DNA from: Agromyces rhizosphaerae
GTDB taxonomy: Bacteria > Actinomycetota > Actinomycetes > Actinomycetales > Microbacteriaceae
NCBI RefSeq assembly: GCF_027925245.1
Contig: NZ_BSDP01000001.1
Coordinates: 1,178,001 to 1,242,000, forward strand
Length of the DNA stretch: 64,000 bases
Reading direction: 5' to 3'
Made by a program: the position numbers and the translations under genes. Under the pieces are notes generated by a model. It was not told the DNA's origin and did no database searches. It saw only the letters and a list, made by a program, of their open reading frames with translations. How positions within the stretch are numbered: the first letter of the stretch is position 1; each line of letters begins with the position of its first letter. Positions 36,994-45,472 of the stretch are shown here, in pieces.

Positions 36994-37410
36994 TCAGATG
37001 GAGCAGCCCTCGATGATCGGCATGATGACCGGGATGTACGACGCCTCGAGGTGCTCGATGCCGCGACCGTCGGTGACGACCTTCTGGTTCGGGTTGTTGC
37101 CGGCGATCACGCCGCCCTGCCCACGCGCACCGCCGGCCATGATCGTGACCGTGGCCGGGTAGCCCTGGCCGAGCCACTCGTCGAGCGTGCACTCCACCAC
37201 GCCCGACGGGAGCCCGAGCTCGAACGTCAGGAAGTCCTCGACGCTCGCGGTGAACCAGACCTGCGAGTTGGCGCCCGCCTTGGCGTTGCCCTGCTCGGAC
37301 CTGCTGTCGTTGATGCAGTCGAAGGCGAACGCCGCCGCCCCCGACCCGAGCACCATCGCCGCGCCGAGCCCGATTCCGGCCCCCACGTTGCGCATCGTCC
37401 TGGTGAACAT
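36994..37410 (-). CDS. Secreted protein, hypothetical
   Basis: A 138-residue exported protein. The signal peptide MFTRTMRNVGAGIGLGAAM ends in AAAFA, after which the mature chain starts FDCINDSRSEQGNAKAG. It contains three Cys (near residues 32, 74 and 136), which may form a disulfide. The C-terminus is hydrophobic and ends EGCSI. GGAGCTGGAG precedes the ATG at 37410. I do not recognise a family. Confidence 0.7.
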   Translation of the reverse strand: MFTRTMRNVGAGIGLGAAMVLGSGAAAFAFDCINDSRSEQGNAKAGANSQVWFTASVEDFLTFELGLPSGVVECTLDEWLGQGYPATVTIMAGGARGQGGVIAGNNPNQKVVTDGRGIEHLEASYIPVIMPIIEGCSI

Positions 37411-37619
37411 CTCCAGCTCCGTTCCGGGCGCACCGTTGCGCCCATGTGAGCGAGTCTCCTCGCCTCGGCCCACGGCGGCAACCGTGCTGTCCGCAACGCC
37501 CCGATGTGGCGGTCCGCACGACCGCCGCCGCCGGCCGGCGTGCCCCGCGGCGAAGCCCCCCGACACCTGTCGAAGATCCGTGTTCTCGAATACCCCGGGG
37601 GGGACATTAGAGTTCCTCC

Positions 37620-37940
37620 ATGGGCAAGCTCATCTACGGTGCGACGACTCGTGAGATCACGATCGACGACCGCACCCTGGCGCACCTCAAGGTGGCCATC
37701 ACCAACAAGCTCCGTCGCTCCGAGAGCTTCACCATGTCGTGGGATCACGGCACCGAGAACGGCGGCGGCCGCTCGACGATCTGGATCCACGAGTCGATCC
37801 CCCTGCAGTTCGTGTTCGACGGCTCGCGCCGGCCGATCCTGAACCGCGTGTGGCTCGAGCAGCTCATGGTCACCGCGAACAGCACCAACGGGCTGCAGCT
37901 CGTGCCCGAGCCGTCCGAGGACGAGCCGTTCGGCGAGTAG
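37620..37940 (+). CDS. DUF7882-like small protein (Microbacteriaceae type)
   Basis: A 106-residue soluble protein. It begins GKLIYGATTREITIDDRTLAH and contains SWDHGTENGGGRSTIWIHES, a pattern I associate with the small DUF7882 proteins of Microbacteriaceae that have been mis-annotated as ATP-dependent DNA ligase fragments. No catalytic motif is seen. A TAGAGT (37608-37613) lies 6 bases before the ATG, so the mRNA is probably leaderless. The name rests on recollection of the family; the gene itself is secure. Confidence 0.75.
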   Translation: MGKLIYGATTREITIDDRTLAHLKVAITNKLRRSESFTMSWDHGTENGGGRSTIWIHESIPLQFVFDGSRRPILNRVWLEQLMVTANSTNGLQLVPEPSEDEPFGE

Positions 37941-37964
37941 CACGCCCTGCTCCCCCAGACATGA

Positions 37965-37997
37965 CGAGGGGCGGCCTTCCCCAGTGGCCACCCCTCG
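37965..37997. terminator. Hairpin terminator
   Basis: CGAGGGGCGGCC pairs with GGCCACCCCTCG with one C-A mismatch and a 9-base loop. It lies between the convergent DUF7882-like and small membrane protein genes. Confidence 0.6.
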
Positions 37998-38030
37998 CAC
38001 CGCCCGCGTACGGGCGCGCCGTGGTCGTCG

Positions 38031-38195
38031 TCAGACGGTGTTGCGTCCCCCCAGGGACCTGACGAGCCAGACGATCAGGGCGATCACCGCGAGCACGATG
38101 CCGACCCAGAGCAGGAACTGCAGCGACTCGACCAGGCCTCCCGTGAGCAGGAGGACGATGGCGATGATGCCGACGATGATGAGCAATATGTTCAT
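38031..38195 (-). CDS. Small hydrophobic membrane protein (54 residues)
   Basis: Two hydrophobic helices (about 2-20 and 25-46) are joined by a short GGLVES turn and end in a basic tail SLGGRNTV. Similar small proteins are common near stress genes. A minus-strand TAGCGT (38203-38208) ends 7 bases before the ATG at 38195, which favours this start over one 8 codons upstream. A perfect CCCCCG-TT-CGGGGG dyad lies 47 bases further upstream. Confidence 0.7.
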   Translation of the reverse strand: MNILLIIVGIIAIVLLLTGGLVESLQFLLWVGIVLAVIALIVWLVRSLGGRNTV

Positions 38196-38241
38196 GCCTG
38201 CGACGCTAGGCGCGGGCATGCTCCCGTCGTAAGGGGATTGA

Positions 38242-38255
38242 CCCCCGTTCGGGGG
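38242..38255. promoter_or_regulatory. Inverted repeat upstream of small membrane protein
   Basis: CCCCCG-TT-CGGGGG is a perfect 6-2-6 dyad, 46 bases upstream of the start of the small membrane protein. A similar CCCCGTACGGGG occurs near 27871. It may be an operator or a hairpin. Confidence 0.4.
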
Positions 38256-38282
38256 CAGTGTAGGCGCGCGCTCGCGCGGGGC

Positions 38283-38915
38283 TCAGGCCTCGGGGACGGG
38301 CTCGACGGTCTCGGTGGGGCCGTCGGCCGACGCGTCCGCGATCGCGTCGTCGTCGGGCACGCCCTCCTGGCCCACGAAGGGCCCGGCGTCGGTGTCGCCG
38401 GCCAGCGTGCCCGACGAGCCGTCGTAGCGCGAGCGGAGCTCCTCGCGGGCCCAGGCGTAGTGCCCGCCGAGGCACTCGTGGGCGGTGCCGATGAGCGGAT
38501 GCCCCTGCAGCCACGGGTACCGGTCGGGGTCGGTGAGCACCTCGTCGTCGAGGTTCGCGAGCATCGCCTCGGCGGCCGCGTGGCTGGCGTGCAGCGCCTC
38601 GATCGCGGCGTCGAGGTCGTCGAGGCGGAACCGCTCGCGCAGCTCGACGTTCAGCTCGTCGAGCTCGGCCCAGGTGTAGCCGTCGGCCGGGAAGGCCGGC
38701 ACGCGCCCCGCGGCATCCGTCTCCATCCACCCGACGAACAGCGCGTGCCAGGCGCGCAGGTGCGCGAGCACGTCGGTGACCGTGCGGTCGCGGCCCTCGC
38801 CCGGCAGCGGGTGGCGCCGCTGGTACGAGCTCATGGTGTCGACGTGGTGCAGCAGCTCCCACAGGCGGAGTTCGGACTGGGCGAGGAGGTCGTCTCGCGA
38901 AGTCGGCTGCATCAT
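38283..38915 (-). CDS. ClbS/DfsB-family four-helix protein (DinB-like)
   Basis: A 210-residue protein. The first 165 residues form a DinB-like four-helix bundle, starting TSRDDLLAQSELRLWELL, with the family segments DVLAHLRAWHALFVGWM and GTAHECLGGHYAWAREEL. The last 45 residues are an acidic low-complexity tail. The family includes ClbS, which protects against colibactin, but most members have no known role. A minus-strand TACGAT (38922-38927) ends 6 bases before the first ATG, so I start at 38915 rather than the adjacent ATG at 38912. Confidence 0.85.
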   Translation of the reverse strand: MMQPTSRDDLLAQSELRLWELLHHVDTMSSYQRRHPLPGEGRDRTVTDVLAHLRAWHALFVGWMETDAAGRVPAFPADGYTWAELDELNVELRERFRLDDLDAAIEALHASHAAAEAMLANLDDEVLTDPDRYPWLQGHPLIGTAHECLGGHYAWAREELRSRYDGSSGTLAGDTDAGPFVGQEGVPDDDAIADASADGPTETVEPVPEA

Positions 38916-39002
38916 GCGCTCATCGTAGGGGTCGGCGGCGACGCCCGGGAGGGGATGGTCCGACCGGGCGGAGAACGTTACGCGCGCGAAATGCGCGCCG
39001 GG

Positions 39003-40424
39003 TCAGGGGCGGACGAGCCTCGCCGCGCCGGCCGCGACCTCGCGGTAGCGCTCGCGCACCGAGGTGACCCCGGCCGCGGCGGCGGATGCCGCGACCGGGG
39101 TGGTCCAGTCGGGTCGCTCGCCTGTGAGCGCCCACGCGGCCTGCACGGCGGCGCCGAGGGCCACGTACTCCCCCGGCTCGGGCACGTCGATCGGCACGCC
39201 GAAGACCGTGGCGGCGACCTCGCGCACGGCTGGGTTCGCGGCGGCACCGCCGACGAGGAGCACCCGTCGCGCCTCGACGCCCGCGGCGAGGATCGCGTCG
39301 AGGCCCTCGGCGAGGCCGCAGAGCATGCCCTCGACGGCCGCGCGCGCGAGGTGCTCGCGCGAGGTGGAGGCGATCGAGAGGCCGTGCACGCTGGCGCGGG
39401 CGGTCGGCAGGTCGGGCGTGCGCTCGCCCTCGAACCAGGGCACCAGCACCACGCCGTCGGCGCCGGCCGGCGCGGCGAGCGCGAGCCGGCCGAGCTCGTC
39501 GTGGTCGACGCCCAGCAGGGCGGCGGTCGAGTCGAGCACGCGCGCCGCGTTCAGCGTCGCGATGAGCGGCAGGAACGCGCCGCCCGCGTCGGCGAACCCG
39601 GCGATGGTGCCCGAGTCGTCGGCGACCGGATGCGACGTGACGGCGAACACCGTGCCGCTGGTGCCGAGCGAGACGACCGCGTCGCCGGCGCGCGCGCCGA
39701 GACCGAGGGCGGCGCCCGCGTTGTCGCCGCAACCCGGGCCGACGAGCACGCCGGTCGGCGTGGTGCCCGCGGCATCCGCCGGCCCCAGCACCCGGGGCAG
39801 CGTCGCGTCGTGCCCGAGCGCGCGCACGAGCAGGTCGCGGTCGTACTCGCCGGTCGCGGGCGACCAGTACCCGGTGCCCGAGGCATCGGAGCGGTCGGTC
39901 GTGAGGGCCTGGAGATCTGGACCGAGCTCGGACTCGTCGGCCGGCCCGTAGCCGCGCAGGCGCCAGGTCAGCCAGTCGTGCGGCAGGGCGACGGCCGCGA
40001 CCCGGGCCGCGTTCGCGGGCTCGGCGTCGCGCAGCCAGCGCAGCTTGGTCGCGGTGAACGACGCGACGGGCACGAGCCCGGTGCGGCGGGCGTACTCCGC
40101 CGCACCGACCTCGGCGATCAGGTCGGCGGCCGCCCCCGCGCTGCGGGTGTCGTTCCAGAGCAGGGCGGGGCGGATGACGCGGCCGTCGTCGTCGAGCACG
40201 ACCATGCCGTGCTGCTGGCCGCCGATCGAGATCGCCTCGACGTCGTCGAGCCCGCCCGCATCGGCGATCGCCGCCCGCAGCGCGTCCCACCACGCGGCGG
40301 GGTCGACCTCGGTGCCGTCGGGATGCGCAGCCCGGCCCGTGCGGACGACCCGACCTGTCGCGGCATCCGTCACCACCACCTTGCAGCTCTGGGTCGACGA
40401 GTCGACCCCCGCGACCAGCGTCAT
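39003..40424 (-). CDS. xylB: Xylulokinase
   Basis: A 473-residue FGGY-family kinase that phosphorylates D-xylulose. The phosphate loop region [15 protein letters not shown] is at the N-terminus, followed by [14 protein letters not shown] and the sugar-binding LLWNDTRS. The second-half ATP-binding signature is [17 protein letters not shown]. It lies 17 bases downstream of xylA on the same strand and is co-transcribed with it. Confidence 0.94.
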   Translation of the reverse strand: MTLVAGVDSSTQSCKVVVTDAATGRVVRTGRAAHPDGTEVDPAAWWDALRAAIADAGGLDDVEAISIGGQQHGMVVLDDDGRVIRPALLWNDTRSAGAAADLIAEVGAAEYARRTGLVPVASFTATKLRWLRDAEPANAARVAAVALPHDWLTWRLRGYGPADESELGPDLQALTTDRSDASGTGYWSPATGEYDRDLLVRALGHDATLPRVLGPADAAGTTPTGVLVGPGCGDNAGAALGLGARAGDAVVSLGTSGTVFAVTSHPVADDSGTIAGFADAGGAFLPLIATLNAARVLDSTAALLGVDHDELGRLALAAPAGADGVVLVPWFEGERTPDLPTARASVHGLSIASTSREHLARAAVEGMLCGLAEGLDAILAAGVEARRVLLVGGAAANPAVREVAATVFGVPIDVPEPGEYVALGAAVQAAWALTGERPDWTTPVAASAAAAGVTSVRERYREVAAGAARLVRP

Positions 40425-40441
40425 CGCGCGCCCCGGCCCGG

Positions 40442-41647
40442 TCAGCGGGCGCCGAGCAGGTGCTCGGTCGCGAGCTGCTGCAGGCGCACGAAGCCGAAGC
40501 CCCTGCCACCGAGGTAGACCGACGGGTCGAAGTCCTCGTAGGCGGAGCGGTCGGCGAGCAGGTCGTCGTAGGACTCGCCGTCGCCGAGGGTGGGCTGCGC
40601 GAGCTCGGGCACGCGGGCCGCGGCGAGCGCCTCCTGCACCTCGGGGTCGGCTCGGAATGCCGCCGCGCGCTCCTTCAGCAGCAGGTAGGTGCGCATGTTC
40701 GCGGCGGCCGAGTCCCAGACGCCGGACTCGTCCTCGGTGCGGCTCGGCTTGTAGTCGAAGTGGCGCGGGCCGTCGTAGGCGGGGCTGCTGCTGGTTCCGC
40801 TGGCGCCGGGCCCGCCGAACTCGAGCAGGTCGACGAGCGCGAAGGCGTTGTGCAGGTCGCCGTGGCCGAAGACGAGGTCCTGGTCGTACTTGATGCCGCG
40901 CTGGCCGTTGAGGTCGATGTGGTACAGCTTGCCGTGGTACAGCGCCTGGGCGATGCCGGCGGCGAAGTTGAGCCCGGCCATCTGCTCGTGGCCGACCTCG
41001 GGGTTGAGGCCGACGAGCTCGGGGCGCTCGAGCGAGTCGATGAACGCCAGCGCGTGGCCGAGGGTCGGCAGCAGGATGTCGCCGCGGGGCTCGTTCGGCT
41101 TCGGCTCGATCGCGAAGCGGATGTCGTAGCCCTTGTCGGTCACGTAGTCGCCCAGCAGGTTCACGGCCTCGCGGTAGCGCTCGAGCGCCTGGCGGATGTC
41201 CTTCGCCGAGTCGTACTCGGCACCCTCACGGCCGCCCCACATCACGAAGGTCTTCGCGCCGAGCTCCGCGGCGAGGTCGAGGTTGCGGAGCACCTTGCGC
41301 AGCGCGAACCGGCGCACCTGGCGGTCGTTCGAGGTGAACCCGCCGTCCTTGAACACGGGCTGGCTGAAGAGGTTCGTGGTGACCATCGGCACGATGAGGC
41401 CGGTGTCGGCGAGTGCGCCCTTCAGGCGGTCGATCTGGGTCTGGCGCTCGGCGTCGGTCGAGCCGAACGCGAACAGGTCGTCGTCGTGGAAGGTGAGGCC
41501 GTAGGCCCCGAGCTCGGCGAGCTGCTCGACGGCGTGCACGACATCGAGCGGATGCCGCGTGGGGCCGCCGAACGGATCGGTGCCGTTGTAGCCGATCGTC
41601 CAGAGGCCGAAGGAGAACTTGTCGTCGCGGGTGGGCGCGAGGGCCAT
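40442..41647 (-). CDS. xylA: Xylose isomerase
   Basis: A 401-residue TIM-barrel isomerase that interconverts D-xylose and D-xylulose (and glucose/fructose). The catalytic His lies in [13 protein letters not shown]; the metal ligands are in [11 protein letters not shown] and [13 protein letters not shown], with further Asp ligands in [16 protein letters not shown]. The length fits the actinobacterial class I form. The ATG at 41647 has GGAAGG upstream. It is divergent from the ROK regulator, with an operator between the two. Confidence 0.96.
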   Translation of the reverse strand: MALAPTRDDKFSFGLWTIGYNGTDPFGGPTRHPLDVVHAVEQLAELGAYGLTFHDDDLFAFGSTDAERQTQIDRLKGALADTGLIVPMVTTNLFSQPVFKDGGFTSNDRQVRRFALRKVLRNLDLAAELGAKTFVMWGGREGAEYDSAKDIRQALERYREAVNLLGDYVTDKGYDIRFAIEPKPNEPRGDILLPTLGHALAFIDSLERPELVGLNPEVGHEQMAGLNFAAGIAQALYHGKLYHIDLNGQRGIKYDQDLVFGHGDLHNAFALVDLLEFGGPGASGTSSSPAYDGPRHFDYKPSRTEDESGVWDSAAANMRTYLLLKERAAAFRADPEVQEALAAARVPELAQPTLGDGESYDDLLADRSAYEDFDPSVYLGGRGFGFVRLQQLATEHLLGAR

Positions 41648-41680
41648 GGTGGTGCCGCCTTCCAGCGTCATCGGTGAGTT

Positions 41681-41697
41681 TGTTGGCGTGCACAACA
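41681..41697. promoter_or_regulatory. Xylose-regulator operator overlapping the ROK promoter
   Basis: TGTTG-N7-CAACA forms a 17-bp dyad. It overlaps a plus-strand -35-like TTGGCG (41684-41689), which is followed after 17 bases by TAGGCT (41707-41712). It lies 33 bases upstream of xylA. Binding could control both directions. Confidence 0.65.
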
Positions 41698-41755
41698 TAA
41701 CCGGGATAGGCTCGCTGCGCAAGGGCGCTGCACCGGCGGCGGCCAGAATGGCGGG

Positions 41756-42946
41756 ATGGCAGTGCGCGGGAACACCCTCGAGTCGGTGCGACGGCACAAC
41801 CTCGCGACCGTGCTGCGGATCGTGCACCACCGCGGCGCCGTCTCGCGCGCCGAGCTCACGCGCGAGACCGGGCTGAACCGCTCAACCATCGGCGCGCTCG
41901 TGACCGAGCTCGTCGAGCTCGGCCTGGTCGACGAGCGGGAGCCCGCCGCGACCGCCCGCGTCGGCCGCCCCTCCCCCACGGTCGTGCCGCGCGAGGACGT
42001 CGCCGTGGTCGCCGTGAACCCGGAGATCGACGCGGTCGAGCTCGCCCTGGTCGGCCTCGGCGGTGCGGTGCTCGGTCGCGCGCGGCATCCGATCGCCCTG
42101 CCCACGCCCGACGACGTCGTCGCCGTGGTGCGGCTGCAGCTCGACGACTGGGGCCGGGCGTTCGCTGACACGCGGGTCACCGCGATCGGGGCGGCGGTGC
42201 CGGGACTCGTGCGGCAGGACGACGGCCTCGTGCGGCACGCGCCGCACCTCGGCTGGCGCGATGCGCCGCTCGCCGCGATGCTCGAGTCGACGACGGGGCT
42301 GGCCTCGTCGGCCGCCAACGACGCCCGGCTGGGCGCGCTCGCCGAGCGCGTGTTCGGCGCCGGGCGCGGGGTCGACGACCTGGTCTACGTGAACGGCGGC
42401 GCGAGCGGCATCGGCGCCGGCGTGATCGCGGGCGGGCGCCCCCTCGGCGGGGCCGGCGGCTACGCGGGCGAGCTCGGGCACATGCGCGTCGGGGATGCGC
42501 CGGCGCGCGACTCGGCCGGACTCGCGGGCACGCTCGAGGCGCTCGTGCGCCGGGACGCGCTGCTCGTGCACCTGGGAGCGGATGCCGCCGGGCCCGACGG
42601 GTCGCGGCACACCCCGCTCGCGCGGCTCGAGGCCGCCGTCGCCGCGGGGCCCTCGGCCGGGCTCGCAGGGGAGCTCGAGGCGCAGGCCGACGTGCTCGGC
42701 ACCGCGCTCGGCAACGCGGTCAACCTGTTCGACCCGAGCCTGGTGCTGCTGGGCGGGTTCCTCGGCGTGCTGCTCGACGGCGCGGGCCCCGTGCTGCACG
42801 CGTCGATGCGGCGCGCCGGGCTCGAGGCATCCGTCGACGCCGTTCGCCTCGACCGGCCCGCGCTGGGCGCCGACATCCTCGCGATCGGCGCGGCCGAGAT
42901 CGCGTTCGCGGCCGTGCTCGGCGACCCGGCGGGGTCGGTGGGCTGA
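41756..42946 (+). CDS. ROK-family xylose-responsive regulator (XylR-like), lacking the ROK cysteine motif
   Basis: A 396-residue repressor. An N-terminal helix-turn-helix domain ([39 protein letters not shown]) precedes a ROK sugar-kinase-like domain with [18 protein letters not shown] and [10 protein letters not shown]. The zinc-binding Cys motif that normally follows GELGH is absent: the sequence reads [15 protein letters not shown]. It is divergent from xylA and probably represses xylAB in the absence of xylose. Confidence 0.92.
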   Translation: MAVRGNTLESVRRHNLATVLRIVHHRGAVSRAELTRETGLNRSTIGALVTELVELGLVDEREPAATARVGRPSPTVVPREDVAVVAVNPEIDAVELALVGLGGAVLGRARHPIALPTPDDVVAVVRLQLDDWGRAFADTRVTAIGAAVPGLVRQDDGLVRHAPHLGWRDAPLAAMLESTTGLASSAANDARLGALAERVFGAGRGVDDLVYVNGGASGIGAGVIAGGRPLGGAGGYAGELGHMRVGDAPARDSAGLAGTLEALVRRDALLVHLGADAAGPDGSRHTPLARLEAAVAAGPSAGLAGELEAQADVLGTALGNAVNLFDPSLVLLGGFLGVLLDGAGPVLHASMRRAGLEASVDAVRLDRPALGADILAIGAAEIAFAAVLGDPAGSVG

Positions 42947-42970
42947 GGCCGGCGCCCCCGACTCCGACCC

Positions 42971-43024
42971 GTTGTGCCCGTTCGGCCCGTTCGGCCCGTT
43001 CGGCCCGTTGTGCCCGTTCGGCCC
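42971..43024 (+). repeat. 9-bp tandem repeat, six units
   Basis: Six back-to-back copies of GTTCGGCCC or its variant GTTGTGCCC, starting at 42971, 42980, 42989, 42998, 43007 and 43016. They lie just after the ROK gene stop. In the plus frame they would read Pro-Phe-Gly, but no gene is evident. Confidence 0.85.
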
Positions 43025-43037
43025 GTTGAAATCGCAT

Positions 43038-43061
43038 CGGCACGTCGTCTACGGCGTGCCG
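43038..43061. terminator. Possible terminator between convergent genes
   Basis: CGGCACG pairs with CGTGCCG around a 10-base loop, in the gap between the ROK gene and the DUF2238-like gene. Related GTGCCGG repeats follow. Confidence 0.4.
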
Positions 43062-43103
43062 GCGCGACTTCGACGTGCCGGCACGGCTGGCGGCTGCCGG
43101 CGG

Positions 43104-43823
43104 TCAGCCGCGGAGGCGGGCGCGGGCGCGCCGGCGGGCGTCGGCGCGGCGCGCCTCGGCCGCGAGACTCCGCGGCAGGATGCTGCGCGGCCACCGGGTG
43201 AGCGTCACGAGCAGCAGGCCGAACAGCGCGCCGATGCCGGCGGCGACCATGTCCGCGACGGTGTCGGCGAGCCCGAGCTGCGACTGCGTGCCGAGCAGGG
43301 TGTCGGTCAGGAACTCGCCGATCTCCCAGGTCGCGGCGAATGCGAGCGGGGTGACGACGGCCGCGGAGAACACCACCCAGCGCGGGGCGGCGGCGTCCAT
43401 CTGCGTCTCGGCCCGGGCGACCGCGAACAGGCCGAGCCAGACCAGCAGCACGCCCGAGTCGAGGTGCGTGAGCTTGTCCCACCCGGGGAACACCCCGTAG
43501 AGGAGGAGGGCGCTGCCGAGCACCGGCGCGGCGGTGAGGAAGACCCCGTAGTGCACCTGCACCGCGGTCGGGAGCGGGAAGTCGGCGAACGCGGCGAGGG
43601 CCGCGGGCACCCAGAGCACGGGCAGGAGCAGGGCGATGAGCCCGAGGTGCACGGGCGCACCGGCCCACGCGGCCGCCAGGCCCGAGGCGATCCACGCGAG
43701 CTGGAACCAGGCCGCGAGGCGGACGTACGGTGCGGCGACGACGAACCAGCGCGGCGCCGACCGCAGCGACTCGGCCGGTCCGGCGGCATCCGCCGCGGCC
43801 TCGAACTCCCCCCGGGGTTCCAT
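43104..43823 (-). CDS. DUF2238/YjdF-like membrane protein
   Basis: A 239-residue protein with about seven hydrophobic helices and a basic C-terminus AEARRADARRRARARLRG. Conserved features of the family are WDKLTHLDSGVLLVWLG and ATWEIGEFLTDTLLGTQSQ, followed by ADTVADMVAAGIGALFG. A minus-strand TACCCT (43830-43835) ends 6 bases before the ATG at 43823, suggesting a leaderless mRNA. Function unknown. Confidence 0.78.
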   Translation of the reverse strand: MEPRGEFEAAADAAGPAESLRSAPRWFVVAAPYVRLAAWFQLAWIASGLAAAWAGAPVHLGLIALLLPVLWVPAALAAFADFPLPTAVQVHYGVFLTAAPVLGSALLLYGVFPGWDKLTHLDSGVLLVWLGLFAVARAETQMDAAAPRWVVFSAAVVTPLAFAATWEIGEFLTDTLLGTQSQLGLADTVADMVAAGIGALFGLLLVTLTRWPRSILPRSLAAEARRADARRRARARLRG

Positions 43824-43873
43824 GCTCCGAGGGTAGCGCGCGGGTCGGAACGGTGTCCGGGGCGTTCGACCCG

Positions 43874-44596
43874 CTACTGCACGCCGTAGGCCCGGTGACC
43901 GACCGCGAGCGAGACGCCCGAGATGGCCGCGGCCTGCTCGGAGGCGAGGAACACCACGGCGGCGGCGACCTGCTGGGGGGTCGACTCGCCGGCGCGCGCG
44001 GGCTGCACCGCGGTCGAGGGCGTGTCGGTGATGAGGCCCGGGTCGACAACGTTGACCGTGACGCCCGTGCCCGCGAGCTCGTCGGCGATCGTCTTCGACG
44101 CGACCGACACGACCGCGTTGCGCGCGCTCGAGGTGACCGACGCCGTGAACTGCGCGTTCTGGCCGCTCACCTGCACGATGCGGCCGTGGCCGGCGGCGCG
44201 CATGTGCGGCAGCGCGGCATCCGTCGTGCGCAGGTACCCCATGGCCTTGCCGTCGATGGCGTCGAGCACCTGCGCGGCGTCGTGGTCGCGCGCCGGGTCG
44301 AGGGTGCCGGCCGGCGGGGCGGCGGTGTTCACGAGCACGTCGAGGCGGCCGTGCTCGCGCACGACGTAGCCGACGGCGGCGTCGACGGATGCCTCGTCGC
44401 GGGTGTCCATGGTGACGGCCGTGATGCGGTCCGTGCCGGCGTCCAGGTCGGCGACCGCGCGCTCGAGGCGATCCTCGTCGCGGCCCGCGAGCACGACGAC
44501 GGCGCCCTCGTCGCGGAGTGCGGCCGCGACGGCCCGCCCCACGTAGCCGCTGCCGCCCGAGACGAGCGCCACGCGCCCTGCGAGTCCGAGGTCCAT
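43874..44596 (-). CDS. Atypical short-chain dehydrogenase/reductase without catalytic Tyr/Lys
   Basis: A 240-residue Rossmann protein with the nucleotide loop ALVSGGSGYVGRAVAAAL and LVNTAAPPAG in the place of NNAG. At the active site, where SDRs read YxxxK, it has SSARN, so Tyr is Ser and Lys is Asn by alignment counted back from TVNVVDPG. It may therefore be non-catalytic, use other chemistry, or act as a partner of a neighbouring SDR. It lies 5 bases after the next SDR gene on the same strand. Confidence 0.85.
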   Translation of the reverse strand: MDLGLAGRVALVSGGSGYVGRAVAAALRDEGAVVVLAGRDEDRLERAVADLDAGTDRITAVTMDTRDEASVDAAVGYVVREHGRLDVLVNTAAPPAGTLDPARDHDAAQVLDAIDGKAMGYLRTTDAALPHMRAAGHGRIVQVSGQNAQFTASVTSSARNAVVSVASKTIADELAGTGVTVNVVDPGLITDTPSTAVQPARAGESTPQQVAAAVVFLASEQAAAISGVSLAVGHRAYGVQ

Positions 44597-44601
44597 CCGG
44601 G

Positions 44602-45405
44602 TCAGCCCTTCCGTGGTGCGTGCGGTGCGTGCGGGTCGCGCGAGGCCCCCGCTGCCGCATCGTACGCGCGCCCGGGCGACTGCGTGGCGAACTTGCCGCC
44701 GCTCGTGTCGACCAGTGTGCCCGTGATGTAGCCCGCCTCGTCGCTCGCGAGGAAGACGAGGAGGCGCGCGATGTCCTCAGGCTCGCCCCAGCGGCGGATG
44801 GAGAGCTGGTCGAGCGCGCGCTCGCGCGCCTCGCCCTCGAGGTCGGCGAAGCCGTTCATCGCGGTCGGGATCATGCCCGGCGCGTAGGCGTTCACGGTGA
44901 CGTTCCACGGCCCGAGCTCGCTCGCGAGCACCCGCGTGAACGCCACGACCGCGGCCTTCGACGCGGCGTACGCGGCACTCCCGACGCTCGGGATGATCGC
45001 GGCGAAGGAGGCGGCGTTGAGGATGCGGCCACCGCCCTGCGCCCGCATGATCGGCGCGACCTCGCGGCACATGCGGAAGGTGCCGCCCGCGTTCACGTCG
45101 AGGCAGCGCTGCCAGCCGTCGTCGTCGAGCTCGTCGACGCGGCCCTCGACGTTGATGCCCGCGTTGTTCACGAGCACGTCGATGCGGCCGTGTCGGCGGA
45201 CGACCTCGGCGACGACCGCCTGCACCTGCGCGGTGTCGGTGATGTCGGCGGCGAGCGAGTCGAACGGGGGCTCGCCGGGCACCTCGGCGAGGTCGACGAC
45301 GACCACCCGGGCTCCCTCGGCGACGAAGGCCTCGGCGATCACGCGGCCGATGCCGCGGCCGCCGCCGGTGACCACGACGATGCGATCGGTCAGGTCCAGG
45401 TGCAT
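44602..45405 (-). CDS. Short-chain dehydrogenase/reductase
   Basis: A 267-residue classical SDR. The cofactor loop is VVVTGGGRGIGRVIAEAF, the structural motif is LVNNAGINVEG, and the catalytic residues lie in NAASFAAIIPS...AAYAASKAAV (Ser, Tyr, Lys). VVVVDLAEV ends in Asp, suggesting NAD. A C-terminal extension rich in Ala/His is unusual. GGAGGAA precedes the ATG at 45405. Substrate is probably a sugar acid or polyol, judged by the GntR neighbour. Confidence 0.9.
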   Translation of the reverse strand: MHLDLTDRIVVVTGGGRGIGRVIAEAFVAEGARVVVVDLAEVPGEPPFDSLAADITDTAQVQAVVAEVVRRHGRIDVLVNNAGINVEGRVDELDDDGWQRCLDVNAGGTFRMCREVAPIMRAQGGGRILNAASFAAIIPSVGSAAYAASKAAVVAFTRVLASELGPWNVTVNAYAPGMIPTAMNGFADLEGEARERALDQLSIRRWGEPEDIARLLVFLASDEAGYITGTLVDTSGGKFATQSPGRAYDAAAGASRDPHAPHAPRKG

Positions 45406-45452
45406 GCGGTTCCTCCTCGGACTGCCCGCGGCGGCGCGAGCGACGTGGCCCG

Positions 45453-45467
45453 AATAATCATACTATT
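45453..45467. promoter_or_regulatory. Candidate GntR operator over SDR promoter
   Basis: AATAATCATACTATT is an imperfect dyad in an AT-rich patch. It contains TACTAT (45461-45466), which ends 6 bases before the plus-strand SDR start. The FCD GntR regulator encoded downstream could bind here and control both divergent SDR operons. Confidence 0.5.
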
Positions 45468-45472
45468 GAGCA

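Noticed and set aside
42971..43024. CRISPR-like array
   Set aside because: Units are 9 bases without spacers, and no cas gene is present; it is a plain tandem repeat.
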